Source: DATKZH01 sp964475955 (lineage in GTDB: Bacteria > Planctomycetota > Planctomycetia > Pirellulales > Thermoguttaceae). Taken from it: a stretch of 45,100 nt of DNA. This document shows positions 11,001 to 18,610 of the stretch, piece after piece. The translations under genes and the position numbers were made by a program. The first letter of the stretch is position 1. Each line of letters starts with the position of its first letter. The notes beneath the pieces are model-generated. The model saw only the letters and a program-made list of their open reading frames with translations. It was not told the origin of the DNA and did no database searches. The stretch lies in the NCBI GenBank assembly GCA_964475955.1, contig CAYYZY010000050.1, forward strand, positions 1 through 45,100. The letters run 5' to 3'.

Positions 11001-11660
11001 ACCGTTCGCGTTTGGGACGCGGAAAGCGGGGCCGAAGTCCACTGCCTGCACGGGCACGACTACTGGGTGCTGAAGGTCGCCTACACGGCCGACGGGCGCC
11101 GGCTGGTGAGCGCGGCGCTGGATCAGACGTTGCGGGTGTGGGACGCGCGGGCGGGCGCGGAGCTGCACGTGCTCCGCGGCCACGAGATGGACGTGACCAG
11201 CGTCGACTGCTCGCCCGACGGCCGGCGCGTCGCCAGCGGCTCGCTGGACCAAACGGTGCGCATCTGGGACGCCGAACGCGGCGTGGAGCTGGGCTGTTTG
11301 CGGGGCCACCAGCGCGGCGTGGTGGGGGTGGGCTGGTCGGCCGACGGCGAGCGCATCGCCAGCGTCTCCTTCGACCAGACCATGCGCGTCTGGAACCCCG
11401 AAACGGGCGAGTGCCTCCAGGTGATCGAGGGCCAAGGCGACGTGTCGGCCATCGCCCGGCAAACCGCGGGGTGCGGCTTTCGCGCCCTGGCGCGCGGCCA
11501 GGAGACGGTGATCGAGAGCGTCGGCGCCGAACGGCCCGTGGCACGCTTCCCCGAAGCAATCGAGCAGATCGTGACCGACCCGAACGGCCTTAGTTGGGCG
11601 GGTGCCACCGCGAACCACGTCCAGATCATCACCCTCGAGGGCGGCGCTGAGCCCGGCTGA
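8058..11660 (+). CDS. STAND/NACHT-like NTPase with C-terminal WD40 beta-propellers
   Basis: A 1200-residue protein built like fungal HET-E or bacterial NACHT-WD40 proteins. It starts almost at the ATPase: FVGRAWLFAEIESW at residues 27-40, Walker A GEDGAGKS at 53-60, and Walker B LLILDGVDEA near 155-163. A helical winged-helix-like region runs to about 570. Thirteen WD40 repeats of exactly 42 residues occupy about 578-1123, each with a GH dipeptide and a terminal WD or WN; a degenerate fourteenth follows, enough for two seven-bladed propellers. STAND proteins are signal-sensing switches that oligomerise on ligand binding. No effector domain (TIR, nuclease, protease) is fused at the N-terminus, so an effector would have to act in trans; the vWA gene 230 bp downstream on the same strand is one candidate partner. 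The ATG has GGGAGA 7 bases upstream. Confidence 0.9.
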   Translation: MKQLVEWSDPCRPCDFAAFIRRKRVDFVGRAWLFAEIESWRSGGDERVLCVRGEDGAGKSAALAELAHTNPGGHVLAHHFCQSEVPVALEPGRFVAGLAAMIAARFEPYAARFDDTAVREALSPWRAATDPAGALREGLLGPLEALDAPQSGPCLLILDGVDEAAWDPLSQTTIADLLADALQRLPSWIRLVAAAGDEATASEHFAGARVCRIDPRDERNLEDLRRYIDRRLEDRALWSRVEGAGRTRGQVGATLAEKSGGNFLYVAHVLEGLECGGYQVDDLETLPDQVAGLFRRFVERHTANGANPAPPRRVLEVAAAAREPLPGAQLAAMADLDAQSELPAALDAVSALLTSHEEPEGRARYTVRHGALPAWLGCDEKAGHAAHVNGRAGHARLADAAWNEYDAGPRSTSAYALVHLPAHLAAVERWDDLERLLTDPGYLEAKTEAGLAFSLGRDFAMAAAQMPVDHPGHTTLRLLDEALRRDLRFIADHPETLFQCLWNSAWWHDAPESVAHYELPPGVSITTAASQGQVKRKLCELLRDWRTAKDSQTPGFFWVRSVRPPAAEVGGGKHAVFRGHERGVLSVACSPDAKRVASGGLDETVRIWDVESKTELHCLRGHEKGVRSVACSPDCRHVVSGSLDGTLRVWDLAEGAEIACLRGHGRDVTSVDYSPNGRRIVSGSLDQTVRVWDAESGAEVQCLRGHDSSVNAVAFSPDGTQIVSGSKDQTARVWDVAASVQLLSLSGHTDDVTSVAWSADGSQIASGSKDQTVRLWDAEAGGELRALHGHARNVTGVAWSPDGQQIVTGSLDQTVRVWDARTGAELRCLRGHVRDVTSVDWSADGSLIASGSWDEAVRAWDAESTGEIRCLRGHDDWVRCLTYSPDGRQIASGSVDRTVRVWDPNTGVQLFCLSGHGRDVVTAAYSPNGRQIATGSFDRTVRVWDAQTGAEVRCLRGHRSSVYSVVYSPDGREIASGSLDQTVRVWDAESGAEVHCLHGHDYWVLKVAYTADGRRLVSAALDQTLRVWDARAGAELHVLRGHEMDVTSVDCSPDGRRVASGSLDQTVRIWDAERGVELGCLRGHQRGVVGVGWSADGERIASVSFDQTMRVWNPETGECLQVIEGQGDVSAIARQTAGCGFRALARGQETVIESVGAERPVARFPEAIEQIVTDPNGLSWAGATANHVQIITLEGGAEPG
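9789..11426 (+). repeat. In-gene array of 13 WD40 units, 126 bp each
   Basis: The codons for the conserved (R/S/H)GH motif recur every 126 bp from 9789 to 11301 with no length change in any of the 13 units. Long stretches such as that coding for SGSLDQTVRVWD are repeated nearly word for word. This indicates amplification or homogenisation by recombination rather than old divergent repeats. Variation is concentrated just after the GH motif (for example ERGV, RDVT, SSVN, DWVR). Confidence 0.9.
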
Positions 11661-11700
11661 CACGCGCTGTAGGGAACGCCCTCCGCGGCGGGGTGCCCGG

Positions 11701-11757
11701 GGTCGAGGGCAGCGAGCCTCCGGAACCGGTAGGACTGTGCGCTCGCTGCGCTCGATC
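11701..11757. repeat. Degenerate GTCGAG/CTCGCTGCGCTCGA palindromic repeat
   Basis: GTCGAGGGCAGCGAGCC on one side and GCGCTCGCTGCGCTCGATC on the other form imperfect inverted arms in the gap after the STAND gene. The wording resembles the larger hairpin at 15632-15708, so both are likely members of one dispersed family. Confidence 0.4.
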
Positions 11758-11890
11758 ACAGCCACCACCGACTCGGTCTTTCTTCCCCGCGTAACGTCCT
11801 TGGTCGACGTGATATAATGGAGGTCGATGCCGGCGCCGCCGCGCGCCGTCGCCGATACCCCGCAGGGTCCTTGGGACGAGGGATGAGCTA

Positions 11891-14092
11891 TTGCGCGGGA
11901 CCGACCGAGAAATGCGATGCGACCCGCCGCCGCCCCCGCCGGGCCCGGTCCGGCTCGACCCCGCACGGCTGCCGCCGCCTTCGCTGCCGGGTGGGCCCGG
12001 TTTCGGCCACGATGCCCCGGCGACCTCAGCCGCCGCCAAAGAGAGCGAAGCCCCAACCCAGCTTTGGCCCGGCGCCCCCGTCTCCGGCGGCCGCGCCCGG
12101 GGCGCCCCGCCTTCCGGCGAAGCCCTCGATCCCCGGGCGTTCGCGTTCGCTCGGGCAGATCCGCTGGAAGAACGCCGACCGGGGCTCTTTGGAGCCATGG
12201 TTTCGGGCCTCGCGTCGATGCTCATCCATCTGGCCGTGTTGATTACGCTCGGGCTGTGGATCACCTCGGCCGACGACCCTTGGCCCTCCGACCCGCTCAC
12301 GGCCTACTACGTGGCGGAGGAAGACCGGGAGCGAGAGCTGGAGACGGTCATCCTCGACGAAGACCTCACCCCCGGCACCCACCTGACGGCGGCCTCGACC
12401 AGCATCCCCATCCCGTCGGCGAGCCCCTGGGCGCCGGACGACGTCCGGCCCCCGGAGTTGCCCCCTTCGCCGCGGATCGCGCTCGATTGGCCCCGGGAGG
12501 GTCCGTCGGGCATCCACGACTTGATGGCGCCGATCGGCCCGGGAACGGCGGCCGACTCGCAGGCCTCGGTCGACGATTACCGCCAGGCAATGGACCGAAT
12601 CACCCAGGAACTCCTCCGGCTGCTGGCCGAGGGCAAGGTGCTGGTCGTCTGGTGCTTCGACCAGTCGGCCAGCATGAAGGACGACCAGCAGGAAATCCGC
12701 GCCCGGCTCGAACGCGTTTACGCCGAGTTGGGAATGACCGGGGCCGCCGAGGACGACGTCCTGATGACGGCCGTGACCAGCTTCGGGCGGGATTTCGTGG
12801 TCCACACCGAGCGGCCCACCGTGGACCTCCAGACGGTCCGCGAGGCGATCGACGCCGTGCCGGTCGACCCCTCCGGCGAGGAGTTCCTCTGCTCGGCGGT
12901 GATCCGCTCCGTCGCCGCGTATCGCGAGTTCACCCGGCGGCAGGATCGGCAGATGGCCTTGATCCTCGTCAGCGACGAGTCGGGCAACCCCGAGGAGAGC
13001 GAAACCTACCTCGAAGCGGCCATCGACCAGGCCGCCGAGGCCGACTGCCGCGTCTACGTGCTGGGCCGCGAGGCCGTGTTCGGCTACCCGCTGGCCCACG
13101 TGCGCTGGGTCCATCCCCAAACGGGCCGGGCCCACCAGTTGCCGATCGACCGCGGCCCCGAGACCGCCTTCCCCGCGGTGCTTCAGACCGACGGCACCGG
13201 GCCGCGCACCGACGCCCACCCGAGCGGTTTTGGCCCCTATGCCCAGTCGCGCCTCGCATGGCGCACCGACGGCATCTTCTTCCTGCTCCCCAGCGTCGAG
13301 GCGGAGCTGATCGGCGGCGAGAAGATCCGGTACGACCGCGCCGTGATGCGCGAGTACGTCCCCGATCTGCGCTCGCGCCAGGAGATCCTCGCCGGGGCCC
13401 AGCGCCGCCCCTTGCACAAGCTCATCTGGAAGATCGTCCACGATCTCAGTCCCCAACGGCCCGAAGTCGCCCGCATGATGGACCTGCGAAAGAACTTCCC
13501 CGGCGACACAAGCGCGTTCCGTCGCCAGGTGCAAAAGGCGGGCTCCCGGGCGCAGGCCTACCAGGCGGGCCTGGAGCGGGCGATCGAGGCGCTCGAAGCC
13601 CAGCAGCCGGCGCGCGAGCGAGAGAAGTCGCGGCGCTGGCAGGCCAATTACGATCTGCTCCTGGCGCAGGTCATGGCGTATGCGGCCCGGGTGCACCTGT
13701 ACCGCGCGGCGCTGGACGACGGCCTCAAGCGGCTGATCGTCACGCCGCCGAGGCGGGCCTCAGGCGAACAACTCACCGGCTGGCGACTTCAGGCGACGAG
13801 CGACGTTCCCGTCGACGGCGCCGCCGCCGCGATGCTCGATCGGGCGCGCCGGCAGTACCTGGCCGTGATCGACCGCCACGCCGGCACCCCCTGGGCGGCC
13901 CGGGCCGAGTGGGAGCTTGCGCGCCCCCCCTACGCCGGAGGGAAAGCTCCGTCTTCCGGGGAGAGCGGCTCCTACCAGGGCCTGCGGCTCGTGCCCCACT
14001 ACCGCGCCCCCCGTCCCCCCGACGCAAAGCCCCGACCCAAAGGCCCTGCCCGCCGCCCGGAAGCTCCCACGGTTCCGATTCCCAAGCTTTAG
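11891..14092 (+). CDS. Membrane-anchored vWA-domain protein
   Basis: A protein of 733 residues from the TTG at 11891 (GAGGG about 9 bases upstream) or 726 from the ATG at 11912; the choice is uncertain. Residues 1-100 are Pro/Gly-rich and low in complexity. One TM helix spans about 102-124 (MVSGLASMLIHLAVLITLGL). A vWA domain follows at about 248-430 with an intact DxSxS MIDAS (Asp257, Ser259, Ser261 in WCFDQSASM) and a later LILVSDESGN strand. Residues 440-560 hold a conserved-looking extension (SRLAWRTDGIFFLLPSVEAE). The C-terminus is helical (560-690), perhaps TPR-like, ending in a Pro-rich tail. With the N-terminal anchor the vWA domain would lie outside the cytoplasm. vWA domains bind protein partners through a metal ion. 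Known relatives in planctomycetes are uncharacterised. Its stop is 5 bp from the convergent lipoprotein gene. Confidence 0.85.
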   Translation: MRGTDREMRCDPPPPPPGPVRLDPARLPPPSLPGGPGFGHDAPATSAAAKESEAPTQLWPGAPVSGGRARGAPPSGEALDPRAFAFARADPLEERRPGLFGAMVSGLASMLIHLAVLITLGLWITSADDPWPSDPLTAYYVAEEDRERELETVILDEDLTPGTHLTAASTSIPIPSASPWAPDDVRPPELPPSPRIALDWPREGPSGIHDLMAPIGPGTAADSQASVDDYRQAMDRITQELLRLLAEGKVLVVWCFDQSASMKDDQQEIRARLERVYAELGMTGAAEDDVLMTAVTSFGRDFVVHTERPTVDLQTVREAIDAVPVDPSGEEFLCSAVIRSVAAYREFTRRQDRQMALILVSDESGNPEESETYLEAAIDQAAEADCRVYVLGREAVFGYPLAHVRWVHPQTGRAHQLPIDRGPETAFPAVLQTDGTGPRTDAHPSGFGPYAQSRLAWRTDGIFFLLPSVEAELIGGEKIRYDRAVMREYVPDLRSRQEILAGAQRRPLHKLIWKIVHDLSPQRPEVARMMDLRKNFPGDTSAFRRQVQKAGSRAQAYQAGLERAIEALEAQQPAREREKSRRWQANYDLLLAQVMAYAARVHLYRAALDDGLKRLIVTPPRRASGEQLTGWRLQATSDVPVDGAAAAMLDRARRQYLAVIDRHAGTPWAARAEWELARPPYAGGKAPSSGESGSYQGLRLVPHYRAPRPPDAKPRPKGPARRPEAPTVPIPKL

Positions 14093-14097
14093 CTCGC

Positions 14098-15444
14098 TTA
14101 CGGCTTCGCCTGCACGTCGTAGGCGTGGAGCTTGTCGCTGTGGCGGAGGTAGAGGCGGCCGCCGCAGACGACCGGGTGGGCCCAGCTCTTGCCCTTTCCG
14201 CCGGAGGGGACCTCGAACTGGCTGATCACCGTATGCCCTTTCGGGGTGGCCTCGACGAGCCCCATCTTGCGGTTCTCGCTGTAGGTGTAGAGCATCCCGT
14301 CGGCGTAGGTGAGCGAGCCCTTGCCCACGCCCGGCTCGGAGTGGGCCACGTCGCCGGTCTCCCAGTCGAGGCAGACCCACTTCCCTTTGTGGCTCGAGCC
14401 GTAGATGTACCCGTCGAGCAGGATCACGCCGCCGTGGTGGTTGTCGAGGGCCTTGGAGGTCCAAACGGGCTCCACGCTCGCGCTGCGGCCGTCGACGGTG
14501 AGCTCCAGCATCTCCGAACCGGAACCGTAGCCCGAGGTGATGAAGATGCGCCCGTCGTGGTAGATCGGCGTGGTGGCGTTGACGTCGTACTCGGTCTCGT
14601 GCGGGTGGCGGAACAGCAGTTCGCCTTCGTCGGCGCTCACGCCGATCAGGGCCTTGGCGTTCATGGTGAGGATCATGGGCAGGCCCTCGCACTCGGCGAG
14701 CGTGGGCGTGGCGTGGCTCGTCTTTTCGCCGGTGCTCTCGGCCGCCCAGACCGTATCGCCCGTTCCCTTGTCCAACGCGACGACGCTCGCCTCCGGGCCG
14801 CCGGGGCAGCAGATCAGGTGGTCGCCGTCGATCACCAACGACTCGGCCAGGGCCCAGCCGATGTTCGGCGCGTCGAACTCCTGAAGGATGTTGCGGCTCC
14901 AGATCGGCTGGCCGGTCTTGGCGTCCATGGCGGCCACTTCGCCCAGCGGGTTCTTGTGGTAGAGCCGGCCGGCGTCGATGGTCGGCGTTGCCCGGGTGCC
15001 GGGGTGCGAGGCCGACCAGGCCCCGCCGTTGGGTTTCTGCCAGAGGATGTTGCCGTCCATGTCCATGGCCGTGATGGTGGTCCTTTCGTCGACGTTGCCG
15101 GCGGTGTAGATCATCCCGTCGGCGATGGCCACGGTGGAGAAGCCGTGGCCGATGCCCTCGGCCGTCCAGACCCGCTCCGGCCCGCCTTCCGGCCACTGCT
15201 TGAGAAGGCCCGTTTCGGTCGAGAGGTTATCGCCTCGCGGACCGTGAAATCGCGGCCAGTAGGGGCCTTCCGGCGCGTCCTCGTTGGCCGCGGCGGCGAC
15301 CGGAGACGAGCCGTCGGGCGCCGCCGGCGCCGCGGCATCCGAGGGCGCAGCAGGCCCAGAAGTGCCGGGGGTCGTCTCCTGAGAACATGCGGCCAACGCG
15401 ATCAGGGCCGCCAAGGCTATCGTCAGTCGAAACACGGCGCGCAT
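14098..15444 (-). CDS. Lipoprotein with PQQ-type beta-propeller (BamB-like fold)
   Basis: A 448-residue protein. The start at 15444 is chosen because GGGAG lies about 9 bases upstream and it begins a clean lipoprotein signal: hydrophobic residues 4-18 and lipobox LAAC with Cys20. A low-complexity Pro/Ala/Ser spacer to about residue 65 follows, then WPRFHGPRGDN, a typical opening of planctomycete PQQ-like propellers. Blade-type motifs recur (DMDGNILWQKPNGG, DAKTGQPIWSRN, DKGTGDTVWAAE, DWETGDVAHSEPG). PQQ-like repeats are structural here; no PQQ-dehydrogenase catalytic residues or haem motif (CxxCH) are seen. The protein is probably a surface or periplasmic scaffold of unknown ligand. It is convergent with the vWA gene at a 5-bp gap, leaving no room for separate terminators. 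Confidence 0.88.
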   Translation of the reverse strand: MRAVFRLTIALAALIALAACSQETTPGTSGPAAPSDAAAPAAPDGSSPVAAAANEDAPEGPYWPRFHGPRGDNLSTETGLLKQWPEGGPERVWTAEGIGHGFSTVAIADGMIYTAGNVDERTTITAMDMDGNILWQKPNGGAWSASHPGTRATPTIDAGRLYHKNPLGEVAAMDAKTGQPIWSRNILQEFDAPNIGWALAESLVIDGDHLICCPGGPEASVVALDKGTGDTVWAAESTGEKTSHATPTLAECEGLPMILTMNAKALIGVSADEGELLFRHPHETEYDVNATTPIYHDGRIFITSGYGSGSEMLELTVDGRSASVEPVWTSKALDNHHGGVILLDGYIYGSSHKGKWVCLDWETGDVAHSEPGVGKGSLTYADGMLYTYSENRKMGLVEATPKGHTVISQFEVPSGGKGKSWAHPVVCGGRLYLRHSDKLHAYDVQAKP

Positions 15445-15624
15445 CGGTAAGGCTCCCATACTCGCCAATGGTGATCGGAATGCTCGCGGTCCGCCGGCCG
15501 CGCCGGACCCCGGCGATTCGGCCGAATCGGTGGGCAACCAGCGTACCAGCTTTGCGCAAGGGAATCTACCGGGGGCGGTCCCGCCACGGTCGTGCCCGGC
15601 GCAAGCCGGGTTTTAGAGTGCGGC

Positions 15625-15708
<84 letters not shown>

Positions 15709-15725
15709 TTACCCAAGGATGCCGC

Positions 15726-17039
15726 CTATCCGTCGAGCTTCCAGCCCTCGCGGTACTCGGGGCGGATGAGCGGGCCGGCCTCGGGGGCGTTGGTGGCCTC
15801 AAGCGCCTTCGGGTCCCAATCCAGCTTCTTGCCCACGCGGAACGCCACGGTGGCCAGCAGGTTGTTCTCGACGAGCTTGCCCGAGTAGTCGAAGTTGCAC
15901 AGCGTCGCAGCGCCCGTCTTCGCGCCGTGGATCCACTCCTGGTGGTGGCCCAGCGACTTTTCGATCCACGGCTCGGGCGCCTTGAAGTCCTTGAACTTTT
16001 CCTCGGGCACGAGGATCTTCTTGCCGTAGTCGCCCAGGAGCATTCCGTCGTCGCCGACGAAGACGATCCCCTTGTGCCATTGGGCGACGTCGTGCCCCGG
16101 CACCCCCAGCTTGGGCCGCTGGATGCCGTCGTACCAGTGGAGCGTGACCGCCGGCATGTCGCCCCGGGCCGGATGCTCCCAATGGCCGACGAGCCACTGC
16201 GGGTACGTCTCCTCGCGGAGCGGATGGCCCTCGGCCTCGACGGTGAGCGGGTCGCGGAGCTTGAGCGCCCAGAACGGCAGGTCGATCAGGTGGCTCCCCA
16301 TGTCGCCGATGCAGCCGTTGCCGAAGTCCCACCACTGCTCCCACGTCATGCAGCCGGGCAGGTAGCGGGAATGGTAGGGGCGGAAGGGGGCCGGGCCGAG
16401 CCAGAGGTCCCAGTTGAGGTTCGGCGGGACCGGCTGCGACTCCGCGGGGCGCCGGCCGTCCTTGAGCCCCTCGCGCCCGCACCACACGTGCGCCTCGCGG
16501 ACCGGCCCGATCGCCCCCGACTGCACCAGCTCGACCAGCCGGCGGTAGTTGTCCGTGGCGTGGATCTGGGTGCCCATCTGGGTGGCCAGCTTGTCCTTGT
16601 TCTTCAGGTACTTCTCCTGCATCACGCGGGCTTCGTGGACCGAATGGGCCAGCGGCTTTTCGCAGTAGACGCTCAGGCCGCGGTTCATCGCCCAGACGCA
16701 GGCCGGCGCGTGCGTGTGGTCGGTGGTGCTGACCACGACGGCGTCGAGGTCCTTCTGGTCGACGAGCTTGCGCCAGTCGGCGTAGGTCTTGGCCTGGGGG
16801 TACTGCTTGGCGGCCGGGGCCATGCGTTTCGAGTCGACGTCGCACAGGGCCGCGATGTTCTCGCTGGCGACCGACTTCATGTTCGCCCCGCCCCGCCCGC
16901 TGGCCCCGATGATCCCGATGTTCAACCGCTCGTTGGGCGACCGGCACTGACCGGGGCGCGCGTGCGCGCCCAGCCACAGCCCGACGCCGGCCCAAGCGCT
17001 CTGCTTCAGAAAACGACGGCGGTTCGTGCGACGGCTCAT
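15726..17039 (-). CDS. Tat-exported Gfo/Idh/MocA-family oxidoreductase
   Basis: A 437-residue NAD(P)-dependent oxidoreductase of the glucose-fructose oxidoreductase / inositol dehydrogenase family. The start at 17039 is fixed by AAGGAG 7 bases upstream. The twin-arginine signal RRTNRRRFLKQSAW (residues 3-16) indicates export after cofactor loading. The Rossmann fold begins at LNIGIIGASGRGG, a Gly-rich loop with an atypical last Gly spacing. The family's EKP signature is intact (SVYCEKPLAHS), and CIGDMGSHLIDL is the region carrying the usual active-site His. Planctomycete genomes hold dozens of such proteins, mostly of unknown substrate. Length and motifs are complete. Neighbouring sugar isomerase-like and hydrolase genes suggest carbohydrate turnover. 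Confidence 0.93.
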   Translation of the reverse strand: MSRRTNRRRFLKQSAWAGVGLWLGAHARPGQCRSPNERLNIGIIGASGRGGANMKSVASENIAALCDVDSKRMAPAAKQYPQAKTYADWRKLVDQKDLDAVVVSTTDHTHAPACVWAMNRGLSVYCEKPLAHSVHEARVMQEKYLKNKDKLATQMGTQIHATDNYRRLVELVQSGAIGPVREAHVWCGREGLKDGRRPAESQPVPPNLNWDLWLGPAPFRPYHSRYLPGCMTWEQWWDFGNGCIGDMGSHLIDLPFWALKLRDPLTVEAEGHPLREETYPQWLVGHWEHPARGDMPAVTLHWYDGIQRPKLGVPGHDVAQWHKGIVFVGDDGMLLGDYGKKILVPEEKFKDFKAPEPWIEKSLGHHQEWIHGAKTGAATLCNFDYSGKLVENNLLATVAFRVGKKLDWDPKALEATNAPEAGPLIRPEYREGWKLDG

Positions 17040-17196
17040 GGTTCGACTCCTTGGCTCGTGGGCTCGGTTGCGCAAGCGCCGGCAAGACGCCTCGCCGAAA
17101 GCGCCCGCCAGTCTAACCGCCCGGCCCTCGAGCGGCAAGCTTTCGGGGGCGAGTTTCTCGGGGCGGGCCGCCGCGGCCCCTCGCCGCTCGTGCCGC

Positions 17197-18456
17197 CTAC
17201 TTCTCCCCGATCGTGAGCGTGTAGGGGAAGTTCTCGAACGGGACCTCGATCGGCCTGATCGTGCACTGCCAGGTGCCGGGCCGGGCGTCGTCGATCTGGA
17301 GGGCGAACCGCCTCGTGCCCTGCTTCTGGATCCGCCGGCCGTCGGGCGAAACGACCGTCAGCCGCAGCTCGGCCCCCTGGTCGCCGAACCCGAGCACGAA
17401 TTGCAGGGGCCCTCGCTTGCGGCACCCGTACGTCAGGCGAACCGGCTTCGAGGCCGACGACGCGCTGAGCAGGTTCCGCTCGGCCGGCGAAAACCCGCCG
17501 CGAACCATGGTCCGCTCGATCCTCTCCTGCTGCCGGGCCGTGACGGTGGCCAGCACCAGGTAGCGCAGAAGCTCCCGCTCCATCTCGGTGTTCTGGGCCT
17601 CGTTGTGAAACGAGGTGAAAATCACCATGCCCTCGCCGTGCGGGAACGTGACCAGAAGCGGCCCCGTCTGCTCGCGCCCGTCGCGCAGCCTGTACGCACC
17701 GCGGAGGTAGCAGGTGACCTCCGGCCCGCCAAACGCGGCCGGGCGCCAGGCGGGCATGTCGAACCGCAGGTCGATGGCCGGGCCCAGCAGGCGGCGAAGC
17801 CCCGCGTCGACCACCTCGGCCTCGACCGTCTGCACTTCCCCCCGGGCGACGCGTTCGTCGTCGACCAGTTCGGGGAAGGCGAGCGCGACGAGGTCGAATT
17901 GCAGGTCCGAGGCGTAGAGCGTGCCCCCGCGGCCGACGAACTTCCGGAAACTCTCGCGCACGGCCTCGACGATCTCGGGCTTGGGGCGAAAGATGCCGGC
18001 GTCGCCCCGCTCGCTGTCGCGCAGGCGCCGCTCGAGCCACGCCCGGGGCGCGCCCCCGCAGGTGAGGAAGACCACGTCGTACTCGGCCAGGCGCCCGGCG
18101 TGGAGCAGGTCGTCGAGCTCGATCTGCGTGTACCGGTAGCCGGCACCCAGCTTGTCGAGCAGCTTGCCCATGTCGTCGTACTCCGGCGGAGTGACGGCCA
18201 GCCGCAAGGGGCGCGCGGTCCCGGGCGAAGCGTCGTCCTCGTCGACGACCACCTCGACCGTCTCCGCCAGACTCGACGCGTCCCCCTCGCCCGACGACCA
18301 AGCCCAGTCGATCGCGAAGACGATCGCCAGGGCCACGAGCAGCCCCCCGCCGACGGCCACGTCGATCAGCAACCGCCGCGGATCGATCGGCCCGCGAGCC
18401 GAGCGGTCGCCGGAGGCCGGGGAGGCTGGGTTCGGTGGGGGGGCGGAGTTCTGCAT
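17197..18456 (-). CDS. Anchored protein with glutamine-amidotransferase-like fold
   Basis: A 419-residue protein, last gene of the long minus-strand locus. A Pro/Ser-rich cytoplasmic start is followed by one TM helix (about 30-48, LLIDVAVGGGLLVALAIVFAI). Residues about 85-300 look like a class I glutamine-amidotransferase or ThuA-like alpha/beta fold: a strand LRLAVTPPEYDDMG, then EYDVVFLTCGG, then FVGRGGTLYASD, and GPLLVTFPHGEGMVIFTSFH near the end. The usual nucleophile elbow is not evident: LTCGG has Cys in a plausible place but the family's GxCxG is not exact. The C-terminal 100 residues (RLTYGCRKRG to the end) look like a beta-sandwich. It may sense or modify something outside the membrane. 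It lies 154 bp downstream of PP2C, so membership of the operon is likely, not certain. Confidence 0.7.
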   Translation of the reverse strand: MQNSAPPPNPASPASGDRSARGPIDPRRLLIDVAVGGGLLVALAIVFAIDWAWSSGEGDASSLAETVEVVVDEDDASPGTARPLRLAVTPPEYDDMGKLLDKLGAGYRYTQIELDDLLHAGRLAEYDVVFLTCGGAPRAWLERRLRDSERGDAGIFRPKPEIVEAVRESFRKFVGRGGTLYASDLQFDLVALAFPELVDDERVARGEVQTVEAEVVDAGLRRLLGPAIDLRFDMPAWRPAAFGGPEVTCYLRGAYRLRDGREQTGPLLVTFPHGEGMVIFTSFHNEAQNTEMERELLRYLVLATVTARQQERIERTMVRGGFSPAERNLLSASSASKPVRLTYGCRKRGPLQFVLGFGDQGAELRLTVVSPDGRRIQKQGTRRFALQIDDARPGTWQCTIRPIEVPFENFPYTLTIGEK

Positions 18457-18610
18457 GGTCTGTTCTCACTGCGCTCTCTACACCGACCGGATAAGGACTC
18501 CCACAATCACCATCAGCAGCCCCCCACCGGCAGCAGCTTGCTGCTACGCTTGGACGACGGGGGTCTCGATCGCGTGCTCATGGCGGCCCAAGCTCGTGCA
18601 AGAGGGGCCC

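Noticed and set aside
9789..11426. DNA-level tandem repeat or CRISPR-like array
   Set aside because: The 126-bp periodicity is fully explained by 42-residue WD40 units in an open frame.
8628..12056. Very long minus-strand open frame across the STAND-WD40 gene
   Set aside because: It is the antisense of the WD40 repeats; its apparent repeats (RPVDRP-like) mirror the 126-bp units. No domain or ribosome binding site fits.
14098..15444. PQQ-dependent dehydrogenase
   Set aside because: Only propeller blade motifs are present; no catalytic Asp/Glu set or CxxCH haem motif, and the length is short for such enzymes.
11917..15450. Long plus-strand frame overlapping the vWA gene and the lipoprotein gene
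   Set aside because: It is Arg/Pro/Gly-rich and crosses two well-supported genes on different strands; no start signal or domain.
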